A DNA stretch of 64,000 nucleotides from Anaerolineaceae bacterium (lineage in GTDB: Bacteria; Chloroflexota; Anaerolineae; Promineifilales; Promineifilaceae): assembly GCA_002699125.1 (NCBI GenBank), contig PABI01000073.1, positions 1-64,000 on the forward strand. Direction: 5' to 3'. The position numbers were made by a program, and so were the translations under genes. This document shows positions 49,157 through 57,763 of the stretch, one piece after another; the first letter of the stretch is position 1; every line of letters starts with the position of its first letter. The notes below the pieces were generated by a model. It made no database searches. It was given only the letters and a program-made list of their open reading frames with translations, and was not told the DNA's origin.

Positions 49157-49927
49157 TTATTGATTCACCTGCCAGCGCAGCAGCCGCTTTTCGGCCACAG
49201 TTACCAGACCATACAGGCTCAGCGCGATGGCGGCCAAAGTAAACAGAACGACAAACACCAAATCGGTTTTAAATTGGTAGCGGGCGGTGACGAGCAAATA
49301 ACCCAACCCTTCGGTTTTGGGCTGGACAAACTCCCCCACCAGCGCACCAATGACGCTGAGCGTCGCTCCCAGCTTGAGCCCGGCCAGGACAATCGGTAGG
49401 GCAGCAGGCCACTCCAGTTTGCGAAAAATTTGCCAGCGCGTGGCCTGCAAGGAAGCCATCAGCTCGTACAGCTCGCGCGGCACGGAGCGCAGCCCGGCAA
49501 TGATGTTGATGAGCACGGGAAAGAAGACGACCAACACAGCCACCAGCACCCGCGCCCAAAAGGTGGAGCGAATCCAGATAGTGAGCAAGGGGGCAATGGC
49601 AATCACCGGAATCGCCTGGGAAGCGATGAGGTAGGGTGAAATAAGCCGTTCAGCCAGCGGAGATTTGGCCAGCAAATACCCTAGCGGCAGCGAAATAGAG
49701 GCACCGATGAGCAGGCCCGGTATTACTTCGCTGATGGTGATGAGGCTATGGCGTAGGAGACGGCCGTCCTTCACCACAACCCCAAACTGCCGCGCCACAT
49801 CTAACGGGCCGGGCAATATAAATTTGTCGTAGGCGCCCACCAACACCAGCAGCTGCCACAGCAAAAGCAGCAGCACAAAGGAGAGGGAAACCGTCACCGA
49901 AACGGGCTGCCGACGCAACCAGTTCAT
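49157..49927 (-). CDS. ribX: Riboflavin-type ABC transporter permease
   Basis: BPD-transport membrane protein, 256 aa, with about six helices. The EAA loop lies near ELYELMASLQATRWQIFRKL followed by EWPAALPIVLAGLKLGATLS. I chose the ATG at 49927 (MNWLRRQPVSVTVSL) because GTGAGG precedes it; a longer frame to 50083 would run into the riboswitch expression platform and is unlikely. First gene of the ribXYZ operon. Confidence 0.85.
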   Translation of the reverse strand: MNWLRRQPVSVTVSLSFVLLLLLWQLLVLVGAYDKFILPGPLDVARQFGVVVKDGRLLRHSLITISEVIPGLLIGASISLPLGYLLAKSPLAERLISPYLIASQAIPVIAIAPLLTIWIRSTFWARVLVAVLVVFFPVLINIIAGLRSVPRELYELMASLQATRWQIFRKLEWPAALPIVLAGLKLGATLSVIGALVGEFVQPKTEGLGYLLVTARYQFKTDLVFVVLFTLAAIALSLYGLVTVAEKRLLRWQVNQ

Positions 49928-50053
49928 AAAATGCCTCACAGGTTTGTAGGGGCAAGGGGAAATTGCACGCGGAGATCGGCTGCTGAAACAGACAGTTAGC
50001 AGCGGTCTAACGAAGACGGCCGTCGCCATTTTTAGAAAGGACACACCATCCAC

Positions 50054-50081
50054 AAAAAAAGCCCCACAACATATGGGGGGC
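50054..50081 (-). terminator. Riboswitch-controlled terminator
   Basis: Minus strand GCCCC...GGGGC hairpin (50061-50081) followed by TTTTTTT (50054-50060). It lies 47 bp past the riboswitch and 127 bp before ribX; it fits transcription attenuation when FMN is bound. Confidence 0.8.
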
Positions 50082-50127
50082 ATTCACATCATGGTATGAC
50101 AAACAAAAACGCAGCGCGTCTCGTTTA

Positions 50128-50282
50128 CCTTCTCCCATCCAGACTATACTGTCGGCTCTGGAGTCGCACCAGATCAACAGCGATTGATAAATCGCCGTTC
50201 GCGGGCTTGGCCTGCGCGGGCCTCACCGCCGGTCGGGAATTGTACTGATTTATATCAATCGGCACTCACCCTGCCCCGAAGG
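50128..50282 (-). promoter_or_regulatory. FMN riboswitch (RFN element)
   Basis: About 155 nt on the minus strand. Conserved pieces in order: TTCGGGGCAGGGTG at the 5' end, CCGACCGGCGGTGAGGCCCGCG, AGCCCGCGA, GGTGCGACTCCAGAGCCGACAG, and AGTCTGGATGGGAGAAGG at the 3' end. These match the FMN aptamer's P1-P6 core. A promoter lies just upstream and a terminator downstream, before ribX. Confidence 0.95.
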
Positions 50283-50304
50283 TATTTATTTTCTTGTGGC
50301 GTTG

Positions 50305-50332
50305 ATTATACAGAAGCAGGGGGGAGCGTCAA
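50305..50332 (-). promoter_or_regulatory. Promoter of the FMN riboswitch / ribXYZ
   Basis: Minus strand TTGACG (50327-50332), 16 nt, TATAAT (50305-50310). Start about 15 nt before the aptamer. One of the best -35/-10 pairs in the window. Confidence 0.7.
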
Positions 50333-50379
50333 TTGTTTTTTGGGCGTTTGTGGTGGGGTGGTTGGGGGAACGGCCGTTT

Positions 50380-50796
50380 TCAACCAGACTCTGCACGTTG
50401 TTTCAGTCCAGCAGCAAATGCCTCAAAGCTGGCAGTGAGGTCAGGCAGCGAACGGCCGAAAACAGGCAGCAGCAAACCGCTAAAGATCTCCTCGGTATGA
50501 AAGGTAGTCTGGCCAGCTTCAGTGAGCGTGTGGGTCCGCTCTGATTTGAACAGGCCAAACGGCAGGCCGCCGGTGAGCACCATCTTTTTTCCCGGCTCAA
50601 AGGTGGTTACCTTCACGGCAAACGCCTGATCCGGGCTAAACTTGGTGAAGAACTTAACCTTTTCCCCCAAAGCCAACTGCCCTTCAATGCGCACCATGCC
50701 AGGGTCCCACGCCGGGTAACTGACCGTGTCCGTCAGGATCTCCCAAATTTTTTGCGGCGAGGCCGCGATTGTTGTGGTTGCCTGGTATTTCTTCAT
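50380..50796 (-). CDS. SRPBCC-family (START-like) protein
   Basis: Ligand-binding helix-grip protein, 138 aa: MKKYQATTTIAASPQKIWEI, then TDTVSYPAWDPGMVRIEG, LALGEKVKFFTKFSPDQAFA and a C-terminal long helix. Polyketide-cyclase/START-like proteins bind small hydrophobic ligands; none is known here. GGAGGCAGGCG precedes the ATG. It is downstream of a DUF1801 gene (12-bp gap) and an AraC regulator, probably one operon. Confidence 0.82.
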   Translation of the reverse strand: MKKYQATTTIAASPQKIWEILTDTVSYPAWDPGMVRIEGQLALGEKVKFFTKFSPDQAFAVKVTTFEPGKKMVLTGGLPFGLFKSERTHTLTEAGQTTFHTEEIFSGLLLPVFGRSLPDLTASFEAFAAGLKQRAESG

Positions 50797-50808
50797 CGCC
50801 TGCCTCCT

Positions 50809-51162
50809 TTACTTATGCACCGCTTGTTGCACGTAATCTTGCAGCGCCTCGCGGTTAAAATCTGGCGACTTGATGCGCATGGTGCGCGCCTTTTTGCCGT
50901 CACCCTCCAGCAAACCATGCTCGTCTTGCAGGGCAACGCCATCAAAAAAGATCAGCGAGATTTTGCCTTTGCCCACAACCGTCTGAATGTGGTTTTTGCT
51001 GGTGCAGTAGACCAGGCAATCTTTCCATTTGATGGATTCGTTCAGGTCCGGGGCTGCATCCAGAATGCAGGCACGCACCTCTATGAAAAGGGGCGCAATG
51101 TCGGCACTGAGGTTGTCGATATATTCATTCACAATATCGTTTCGGGATGGTTGGTAGTTCAT
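50809..51162 (-). CDS. DUF1801 (YdhG-like) protein
   Basis: 117-aa cytosolic protein: IDNLSADIAPLFIEVRACIL, DLNESIKWKDCLVYCTSKNH, and a C-terminal TMRIKSPDFNREALQDYVQQ. The W-K-x-C/P signature is the common DUF1801 mark. Function unknown. It overlaps the AraC stop by 4 bp (ATGA), so is translationally coupled. Confidence 0.8.
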   Translation of the reverse strand: MNYQPSRNDIVNEYIDNLSADIAPLFIEVRACILDAAPDLNESIKWKDCLVYCTSKNHIQTVVGKGKISLIFFDGVALQDEHGLLEGDGKKARTMRIKSPDFNREALQDYVQQAVHK

Positions 51163-51929
51163 AACCTCATTGTATCCTCTTGACCTGAATGCTCATTGTA
51201 AGAAGCGGCCATAAGATTGTCTTGCAAAAAGGAGTTAGCCTCGAAATAGGCCAGAGGTGAAAGCCCGGTCACTTTTTTAAAGGCATTGTTGAGATGCGGC
51301 TGGTCGTAAAATGAGTCGGCATTGACGTACTCTACAATGCGGGGCATTCCCGTAGCAAAATCACAGGTTTGCCCCAAGAATTGATGCACATTTTGAATCG
51401 CCCGCAGTTCCTTCTGACTAATGCCCAAGACGGATTTGTACAGCCGCCGTTTGTGCCGGGGCGAATAGGCTGCCAGCCAATCGGTTTCTGCCAGCGAGGG
51501 GTGAAACATAGGCGCGATGGTTTTTGGGGTGCGTTGTTTGGTTACGGCCGTCACCACCTGGCTCGTAAAGGAATCCAAATCGAGTACCGGGCTTTCCAGC
51601 CAATCCTGCGCTAAAAATGAATTGGCCGGCATCTCCTTTTGCCAGAACAATTCAGCGAACGGCAAGGTAAACCGAGCGCCATACAAAACGAGCGGCATTT
51701 GCAGAATGAGGTCCAGCCGCTGCGTGTGCAAGGTTTTGAGCGTCTGTTGGGGAAGCGCCGCCCCGGCTGAGGTTATCTCGCCTTTTGGGATGTAGATATA
51801 GTCGAAGAAAAGTTCGGGAATGAAGATGTCGGGAACGGCCGTTTCCTGCGCCACTTCAATGTTCATCCGCCAGCAAAACAATAATTCCGGCAGCGTTTCG
51901 TCTTTTCTGATCTGAAATGAGATTTTCAT
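51159..51929 (-). CDS. AraC-family transcriptional regulator
   Basis: 256 aa. The C-terminal ~100 residues form two helix-turn-helices: SPRHKRRLYKSVLGISQKEL, and DQPHLNNAFKKVTGLSPLAY, the AraC signature. The N-terminal part (FWQKEMPANSFLAQDWL) is a beta-rich sensor like those in DUF6597/AraC proteins. It is the first gene of a three-gene unit with DUF1801 and SRPBCC proteins, so probably regulates them. It contains ACGGCCGT near 51837 and 51545. Confidence 0.85.
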   Translation of the reverse strand: MKISFQIRKDETLPELLFCWRMNIEVAQETAVPDIFIPELFFDYIYIPKGEITSAGAALPQQTLKTLHTQRLDLILQMPLVLYGARFTLPFAELFWQKEMPANSFLAQDWLESPVLDLDSFTSQVVTAVTKQRTPKTIAPMFHPSLAETDWLAAYSPRHKRRLYKSVLGISQKELRAIQNVHQFLGQTCDFATGMPRIVEYVNADSFYDQPHLNNAFKKVTGLSPLAYFEANSFLQDNLMAASYNEHSGQEDTMRL

Positions 51930-52045
51930 GGCAATTGCCCTGAAATTCCACTAAAAATTACGTTAACCTTTTTCCATCCCTACCGGATCTATGTTATACT
52001 GATGGGCGCAAAGCAGCAGATTTTTATATCAAGGAGTCAATTCTA

Positions 52046-52225
52046 ATGGCTAAAGTAAGAAAACGGCGTCAGCCCAAAAAGAAGCCACCGCAGGTTTCAG
52101 AGAAAAATCGGATTTACAATCGTAAGCGCACATTTGCGGAAAAATTCTTGCTGGTGATGGGCATCCTGATTGTCATCAGCATGGTTCTGTCTTTGATCAT
52201 TACCAACGCAGGCACCGGCTTCTAA
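52046..52225 (+). CDS. Small single-helix membrane protein (59 aa)
   Basis: Not recognised. A 59-residue protein: a very basic N-terminal third (MAKVRKRRQPKKKPPQ), then RNRTFAEKF-type positive residues and one helix (FLLVMGILIVISMVLSLIIT), ending NAGTGF. The positive-inside rule puts the N terminus in the cytoplasm. AAGGAG lies 9 nt before the ATG, and an extended -10 (TGTTATACT) lies near 51990, so I think it is expressed. It is too short for common gene-length cutoffs. Confidence 0.8.
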   Translation: MAKVRKRRQPKKKPPQVSEKNRIYNRKRTFAEKFLLVMGILIVISMVLSLIITNAGTGF

Positions 52226-52264
52226 AAATTTGTAGCTCGATAATCCGTTAAAAACAACTCCCTA

Positions 52265-52315
52265 ACGCCTTATCCCCGGCGCTGCTTGCGAGCAGGCCGC
52301 CGGGGCAGATGGCGT
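52265..52315. other. Nested stem-loop between the small protein gene and ridA
   Basis: Three stacked complementary blocks: ACGCC/GGCGT, CCCCGGCG/CGCCGGGG, and CTGCT/AGCAG with a 4-nt loop. There is no T-run, but it is the only structure in the convergent spacer and may end both transcripts. Confidence 0.6.
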
Positions 52316-52335
52316 CTAGGATCAAACAACCCTCA

Positions 52336-52734
52336 CTAGGCCATCGCATCCACACAGATGGCATCTGCCTCAATTTCTACCAACATTTCAGGTTCCAGCA
52401 GTGAAGTCACCTCTACCAGCGTGGCTGCCGGCCGAATCTGCCCAAAGACTTCACCATGCGCCCGTGCCACCTCATCCCAATCGGTTACATCAGTCACGTA
52501 AATGCGGGTACGCACGACGTCTGTTAGTTCTGCCCCGGCATTTTGCAGCGCTGTTTCAATCTTCTTCAGGATAAAAGCGGTTTGAGCATAAGGATCGTCC
52601 GCACCGACGAGATCGCCATCACCATTGACGGCCGTTGTACCCGCCACGTGCACGTAAGGTCCCACACGCACTGCCCGTGAATACCCTACAATTGATTCCC
52701 AGGGTGTGCCGCTTGAAATATTCATCCGTTTCAT
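52336..52734 (-). CDS. RidA-family protein
   Basis: Reactive enamine/imine deaminase family, 132 aa. Core VGPYVHVAGTTAVNGDGDLV, then KIETALQNAGAELTDVVRTR, and RPAATLVEVTSLLEPEMLVE with the conserved Arg. I used the ATG at 52734 (MKRMNISSGTPW), preceded by AAGGAG; the open frame starts 66 bp earlier. It is unlinked to amino-acid genes here. Confidence 0.9.
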   Translation of the reverse strand: MKRMNISSGTPWESIVGYSRAVRVGPYVHVAGTTAVNGDGDLVGADDPYAQTAFILKKIETALQNAGAELTDVVRTRIYVTDVTDWDEVARAHGEVFGQIRPAATLVEVTSLLEPEMLVEIEADAICVDAMA

Positions 52735-52901
52735 CGCTTTCTCCTTCTGATTCATTACGCATTTTGCAACGTTGTTAGTGGGGCCAAAAGATTGTAACAA
52801 AGTTACACGGGCACACCAAACGGCACTGCAAAGCTTAACGCCCCCTGGCCAGCAAATTGCCAGGGGGCGTCAGCCATGGAAAGAGCAGAAAAAGCTATCG
52901 C

Positions 52902-55445
52902 TTAATCATCATCGTCGTGGTCACCACCCTGACCACAGGGGCCAAGCGTGTCACCATGACCCAGATGACCATTTAAGGCAGATTCGGAGATGGTGAGCGT
53001 ATTTCTGTCTTTGTGACAAATTGTTACCCGCCCGCCACCATTATCGACATCACCACTGTCATCGTCATCGTCACCGCCATCACCAGGACCAGGTGTCGTG
53101 TCTATAATTACTTGAATCACGATGATATTTACAACTACGATTGTGTCATCGTCTCCCAGACAAATATTGATAGCAATGTTGCTGTTGGGAACCAGGTTGC
53201 CGTCCACCTCAACATCATCGTCCAGTGTGATGGTTGGCCAGTTGGCCAGCGTAATTTGGGTGCCATTGATAGTGGTGATGCGCGTGTGCACGGTGAAGCA
53301 GCCGGTTGTAGGCGGCAGCAACGGCCGTATCCACACAATCTCCCAACTGCCATCTTCGGCCAGACGCGCCGTCACCTGCACCAGCATACCCACTTCCAGA
53401 TCGTCGTCCAGGCGTGAATCATCTGTGACCAGCAGCGTAATGCCGTTGACCACCCAGGGATCGGTGCTCTCAAGAATGCCCGTAAAGCGCAGAATGGTCT
53501 CATCGTTATCATCGTCGTCCAGCAGCTTGATTTCCACAGCCAGCCAGGTGCCGTCGGGCAAAATGATGCCTTCTACTTTGACCAGATCACCGGGTTCAAC
53601 GGCCGTATCAATCTCCGTCCATTCATCCGTGGTCAGCGCAATACCAGCTACCATCCAGGGATCAATTGTCTCGATTAGCCCGGTGAACTCAAATTTGGCC
53701 ACGTCATCATCATCGTCATCGTCAGCGGCTTTGATTTCATGGGCCAGCCAGACACCTTCAGGGGTGACTTGCCCTTCCACTTTGGCCACATCGCCCACAT
53801 CCAGATCATCTTTAATTTCGGTACGGCCGTTCACCGCCACCGTAATCCCAGAAATCGACCAGCTTTCATCACCGATTGTTTGCACGACGCCAGTAAATTC
53901 AAACGGGGAGCCTTCCTCTACCTGTTTTTGAATCCGTTGCGCCAGCAAACTGCCATCTTCTTGCACGACGCCGGTGACGCGCACCCAATCCCCTATTTCG
54001 ATGTCGGGATCAACGGCCGTTTCCCCATCCAGCAAGATGACCACATCACCCAACAGCCACTGCTCGGCGCTCATTTCAGTGACAACGGCCGTCAGCGTAA
54101 ACAAGTTCTGCGGCACTTCACGCACCAGCACAATTTGGTCCGCCACCTTGGTGCCGTCTGGCAGCAAGTGTCCCTGCACCGTCACCCAGTCACCCACCTG
54201 CGGATTGCCCACGATGACCGTTTGGTCATCGGTAGCAAACGTCTGCCCGCCAATGGTCCAACTTTCACCAATTTCCGTCACTTCCCCTTCGCCGCTTACC
54301 TGAAAAACAGGTTCGGCGGGCGGTTCATCGGCCATGATGGTGCTGAGCTGGCCGGCCATTACGGCAACGGTGATATTGATGCTGGTGACATCGACGCGGC
54401 CCTCAAGAACGGTGTAGCGGCTGGTGAGATCGGGCAGCACCACCACTTCAAAGATGGTGCCGCGGGCAATGCCCGTGCCGGTTGGGGATTTCACTTCATA
54501 TTGCGATCCGCTGTCGTTACGGAACTCTACATCATGCGTGCTGGTGCCCTGCCATTGGGTCAAGACAACTGTGCGAAAACCTTCCTCTGGGCGCAGCGCG
54601 TTTAGCGTGTCAATGGAAACCTCGCTGTCCGGCCCCAGTTTGGCCACACTGCCATCAAAAAAGGTGAGGCTGGCTTTGGACAACGCGCCGGTACGCACCC
54701 GGCTGCCGGCAGCCACGCTGCTCAGTGCACTGACCTGTTCCCAATTGCCGTCTGGTTTTTGTATGGAAACCACACCTTGCAGATCGCCTAATACGGCCGT
54801 TTGCGGCCCCGTTTGCAGGGAAGTCACCAGGTTTGGCAAGAAAAGTTCATAGCCCGGATCGTCTTCCGGCACGATGGCCACCTCGGCCGCCTCGCCTGTA
54901 TCTGTTTCGCCACTCGCTACAGGCGGGGCCTCATCTGCTGGCGCATCCGCTACCTCATTATTCGCACCAAACAGCCGATCAAACAAAGAAGGTCCGTCTG
55001 CTTCACTTTCTTGTGCCAGTTGATCTGCATCCTGTTCCAGCACCGTGGCGCTGTTTCCCGAACCGCGCTCAAACCAACCATAGGCAAAGCCAAAGATGAC
55101 AAGCAAAACGGCGGCAAAAGCCGTCGCCCCGATCGCCACGGCCCGATGGCTGCGCCACCAATCCACAAAGGCAGCAAAAGCGGCAAACTTACCTTCGGTT
55201 GGCTGGTTCGCCGCTCCTGCGGATGATAGTTGCTCTTGCGCTGCTCGCATAACGGCCGCTCTATGGTGGATTACAGCCGTTTCATCCGGTTCCGGCAATG
55301 TCGTTTCTTTCAATTTGGCAGCGAAGTTGAGGGTTACGGCCGTATCTTCCGGCAAATCCGCCCCAGCGGTGGTCAACGGCTCCCCCGCCTCCAGCCGCGC
55401 CAATCGTCCCTGTAGTAGCTCATCGTGATCGTTCATCGTTTGCAT
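52902..55445 (-). CDS. FecR-domain anti-sigma-like protein with DUF5666 repeats
   Basis: 847 aa. N-terminal cytoplasmic part, one membrane helix (AVAIGATAFAAVLLVIFGFAYG, ~102-123), a linker, then a FecR domain (GDLQGVVSIQKPDGNWEQVS to VLEGRVDVTS). At least five DUF5666 repeats follow (each with WxIxG, a 'DxxVGD.V.V.G' turn and ADGTWLA), separated by Asp runs. The end is VTICHKDRNTLTISESAL and HLGHGDTLGPC, a motif I recall from other exported proteins. Together with the adjacent ECF sigma it suggests a cell-surface signalling pair. A start at 55436 is also possible. Confidence 0.87.
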   Translation of the reverse strand: MQTMNDHDELLQGRLARLEAGEPLTTAGADLPEDTAVTLNFAAKLKETTLPEPDETAVIHHRAAVMRAAQEQLSSAGAANQPTEGKFAAFAAFVDWWRSHRAVAIGATAFAAVLLVIFGFAYGWFERGSGNSATVLEQDADQLAQESEADGPSLFDRLFGANNEVADAPADEAPPVASGETDTGEAAEVAIVPEDDPGYELFLPNLVTSLQTGPQTAVLGDLQGVVSIQKPDGNWEQVSALSSVAAGSRVRTGALSKASLTFFDGSVAKLGPDSEVSIDTLNALRPEEGFRTVVLTQWQGTSTHDVEFRNDSGSQYEVKSPTGTGIARGTIFEVVVLPDLTSRYTVLEGRVDVTSINITVAVMAGQLSTIMADEPPAEPVFQVSGEGEVTEIGESWTIGGQTFATDDQTVIVGNPQVGDWVTVQGHLLPDGTKVADQIVLVREVPQNLFTLTAVVTEMSAEQWLLGDVVILLDGETAVDPDIEIGDWVRVTGVVQEDGSLLAQRIQKQVEEGSPFEFTGVVQTIGDESWSISGITVAVNGRTEIKDDLDVGDVAKVEGQVTPEGVWLAHEIKAADDDDDDDVAKFEFTGLIETIDPWMVAGIALTTDEWTEIDTAVEPGDLVKVEGIILPDGTWLAVEIKLLDDDDNDETILRFTGILESTDPWVVNGITLLVTDDSRLDDDLEVGMLVQVTARLAEDGSWEIVWIRPLLPPTTGCFTVHTRITTINGTQITLANWPTITLDDDVEVDGNLVPNSNIAINICLGDDDTIVVVNIIVIQVIIDTTPGPGDGGDDDDDSGDVDNGGGRVTICHKDRNTLTISESALNGHLGHGDTLGPCGQGGDHDDDD

Positions 55446-55513
55446 CCCATACCAATCAGGTAATGATTCAAATATTTAATCTGCGTAATCTGCGCAATCT
55501 GCGGATAAGAAGT

Positions 55514-56074
55514 TCATAGTTCAACCCGCGCCAGCGTAGCCCGCATCGTTTTTAGACCCCGGTGCTGCATTGCTTTTACAGCCGAAAGCGTGCGTTCCAT
55601 GACATCGGCCGTTTCTTGCAGCGACAGGCCCACCAAAAAGCGCAAAATGATCACCTGCCGCTGGTCCGGCACCAACGTTTCCAGCGTTTCCAGCAGCGTT
55701 TCGTTGGTCATCTGCTGTTCTACCTGCCGCACCGGACTTTGCTCCGGTTGGGCCACGGTGCTGGCCTTTTCCAGCGGAGCCAGCTCCTTGCCATTGGCTA
55801 CGCGAAAATGATCCATCGTTAAGTTGTAGGCGATGCGGAACAGCCAGGCGCGAAACGGCACCCCGGTTGGCTGAAACGACGGCAAATGATGCACCATCCG
55901 CGTAAACAGCTCACCGGCCAAATCTTCGGCCTGCTCGCGCTGCCCTACCCGGGCATAAAAGTAGCGGAACATGGAACGATAATGTTTATCGAACAACGAT
56001 CCCACCGCTTCTACATCACCGGATTGGGCCTGTTCAACCAGTCTTAAATCGTCTTCCACTGCGTGTTTATCCAT
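55514..56074 (-). CDS. ECF RNA polymerase sigma factor
   Basis: 186 aa from the ATG at 56074 (MDKHAVEDDLRLVEQAQSGD); the frame is open 57 bp further with an unrelated Leu-rich piece and no ribosome site. Region 2: LFDKHYRSMFRYFYARVGQR, AEDLAGELFTRMVHHLPSF and FRAWLFRIAYNLTMDHFRV. Region 4: LVPDQRQVIILRFLVGLSLQ and helix-turn-helix LQETADVMERTLSAVKAMQ. It is 68 bp upstream of the FecR-DUF5666 gene, its likely partner. AATCTGCG repeats fill the gap. Confidence 0.92.
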   Translation of the reverse strand: MDKHAVEDDLRLVEQAQSGDVEAVGSLFDKHYRSMFRYFYARVGQREQAEDLAGELFTRMVHHLPSFQPTGVPFRAWLFRIAYNLTMDHFRVANGKELAPLEKASTVAQPEQSPVRQVEQQMTNETLLETLETLVPDQRQVIILRFLVGLSLQETADVMERTLSAVKAMQHRGLKTMRATLARVEL

Positions 56075-56181
56075 AGATTTTTTTCGGTTGTTGATCAACG
56101 TTTCTACTAAGAGTAACGGCAAATACTGCAAAAGGATGCAAATTAGTCTAAAAACCGGTGGGGTTCAGTCAAACAGAAGAA

Positions 56182-57618
56182 TTAAAGTTGCACTTCGTCG
56201 CGGGACCAGGCTTTGGGGAAATGGCTTTCTACCTGGTTGGACTTGGCGTGGAAAACCCCCAGCCCCAGCGGATAGCCATGATTACACACAACAACATAGC
56301 CGGTATCTGTGCAGTCTGTGGTTTGGGCGGCACTGGGGGTAATGGTTTGGCGCTGGAGATAGGCTTGAGTCTGGTCTGGAGTTAGCTCGATTCGGTTGCG
56401 GGTAGCATGTTGGCCCAACAGCATGGTTGCGGCCGTTGTCATTTTTGGGTAACGACTGCCGGCCCGCATAAAGAAAAGGCCGGGCGAATCCAGCCGAGGT
56501 TGAAGCGGCAGTTGCTGATCCTGGCTCACCAAATACACCCCGCGCTTGCTCCAGCGCACGATGTCGAATTTATCAAAAATCGCCGGGTCAATGCCAAACC
56601 GCTCCGTCACAATCTCCAGCCACGGCTCTGTCTCGATCATTTTCTCAACGTGGAGGCGCGGAGAACGCAGAGAAATATCATCCTCTCTCTGCGGCCTCTG
56701 CGCCTCTGCGTTAAATTCCAACACCGCCACAAAAAACCCACCCGTATCATTTTGCTGTGGCCAAATGCGGCTGGCGTGATGCAGGTCAGAATGCAGCTGC
56801 TGGCCCTGCCATTCGGTGAGGCCGGGCGAAGCAACCAAACCCGGTACGTCGCAGGGGCACAGGCGGAGACGATCGCCTGCTTCGCGCAGGATGGTATCGA
56901 CAACCAGCTCGTTTTCTTCGGGGGCGAAGGTGCAGGTAGCATAGACAATGCGCCCACCGGGGCGGCACAGCTGCACCGCTTTACGCAGCAGCGCCGTTTG
57001 AATGCGGGCCAGCTTTTGCGACGCCCCCACGGACGAGCGTTCCAGCACGCTGGGATCTTTGCGGCAGGTGCCTTCACAGGAGCAGGGCACATCGACCATG
57101 ATCTTGTCGAACAATCCTATCTCGGCCGGCAGGTTGCCGCCGTCATGGGTCATGGTGGTGACGTTAGCCAGGCCGATGCGGTTAAGGGCATGGCGGGCAG
57201 CCCGCATACGGCCGCTGCTGCGATCATTGGCGATTAGCGTACCCTGGTTCTGCATCATTGCTCCCATTTGGGCCGTTTTGTTGCCGGGGGCAGCACACAA
57301 GTCCAGCACCCGCTCGCCCGGCTGCGGATCGAGCAGCAGCGCCGGCAGCAGGGCGGCTTCTTCCTGCACCTGGTACAGTCCGGCCAGATATTCCCAGCGC
57401 AGTCCAGGCATTACGTCATCGGGCAGGCGGAACGCGCCGGGATACCAGGGAACGGCCGTCAGTTCCACGCCCCCTTCAGCCATCAGATTTTGCAAGTTGT
57501 TTGGCGTAATTTTTAGGGGATTGGCCCAGATAGTGGTGGGTAACGGCCGTTCAACTGCCGCCACAAACTCATCCCAATCTTCAATTAAATCCCGGTACCG
57601 CTCAAAATAATCTGCCAT
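56182..57618 (-). CDS. 16S rRNA/tRNA m5C methyltransferase (RsmF/NOP2/sun family)
   Basis: SAM-dependent RNA methyltransferase, 478 aa. Motif I VLDLCAAPGNKTAQMGAM; motif IV VDVPCSCEGTCRKDPS (catalytic Cys); motif VI YATCTFAPEENELVVD. The C terminus after ~310 has an RsmF-like extension (GIDPAIFDKFDIVRWSKRG). Between them lies an in-frame insert (about residues 310-330) made of the spacer repeat at 56647-56712. I chose MADYFERYRDLIEDWDEF (57618); an ATG 42 bp earlier adds an unlikely prefix. Two ACGGCCGT copies are in the N-terminal half. Confidence 0.9.
   Translation of the reverse strand: MADYFERYRDLIEDWDEFVAAVERPLPTTIWANPLKITPNNLQNLMAEGGVELTAVPWYPGAFRLPDDVMPGLRWEYLAGLYQVQEEAALLPALLLDPQPGERVLDLCAAPGNKTAQMGAMMQNQGTLIANDRSSGRMRAARHALNRIGLANVTTMTHDGGNLPAEIGLFDKIMVDVPCSCEGTCRKDPSVLERSSVGASQKLARIQTALLRKAVQLCRPGGRIVYATCTFAPEENELVVDTILREAGDRLRLCPCDVPGLVASPGLTEWQGQQLHSDLHHASRIWPQQNDTGGFFVAVLEFNAEAQRPQREDDISLRSPRLHVEKMIETEPWLEIVTERFGIDPAIFDKFDIVRWSKRGVYLVSQDQQLPLQPRLDSPGLFFMRAGSRYPKMTTAATMLLGQHATRNRIELTPDQTQAYLQRQTITPSAAQTTDCTDTGYVVVCNHGYPLGLGVFHAKSNQVESHFPKAWSRDEVQL
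56647..56712. repeat. Spacer-type inverted repeat inside a coding region
   Basis: Outer arms begin AACG at 56647 and end CGTT at 56712. Left arm: AACGTGGAGGCGCGGAGAAC with GCAGAGA following; right arm: TCTCTGCGGCCTCTGCGCCT with CTGCGTT following. It is the same unit as at 9331 and 24052. Length 66 is a multiple of 3, and the frame stays open (minus-strand reading NAEAQRPQRED...SLRSPRLHVEK). Confidence 0.85.
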
Positions 57619-57763
57619 AAAGTTGCCAAGTGAGCTTGATGTGCCACAATAAGTGTTCAAGTTTTCAGGTGTTCAAGTTTTCATGTTCAATACACATTAA
57701 CACCTGAACAGTTGAGCACCTAAACACCAATTCAACCATACCACTTTCTGTAGGAGAGATCAC

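Noticed and set aside
56407..57237. 276-residue open frame antisense to the RNA methyltransferase
   Set aside because: Same reason; the methyltransferase motifs are on the minus strand.
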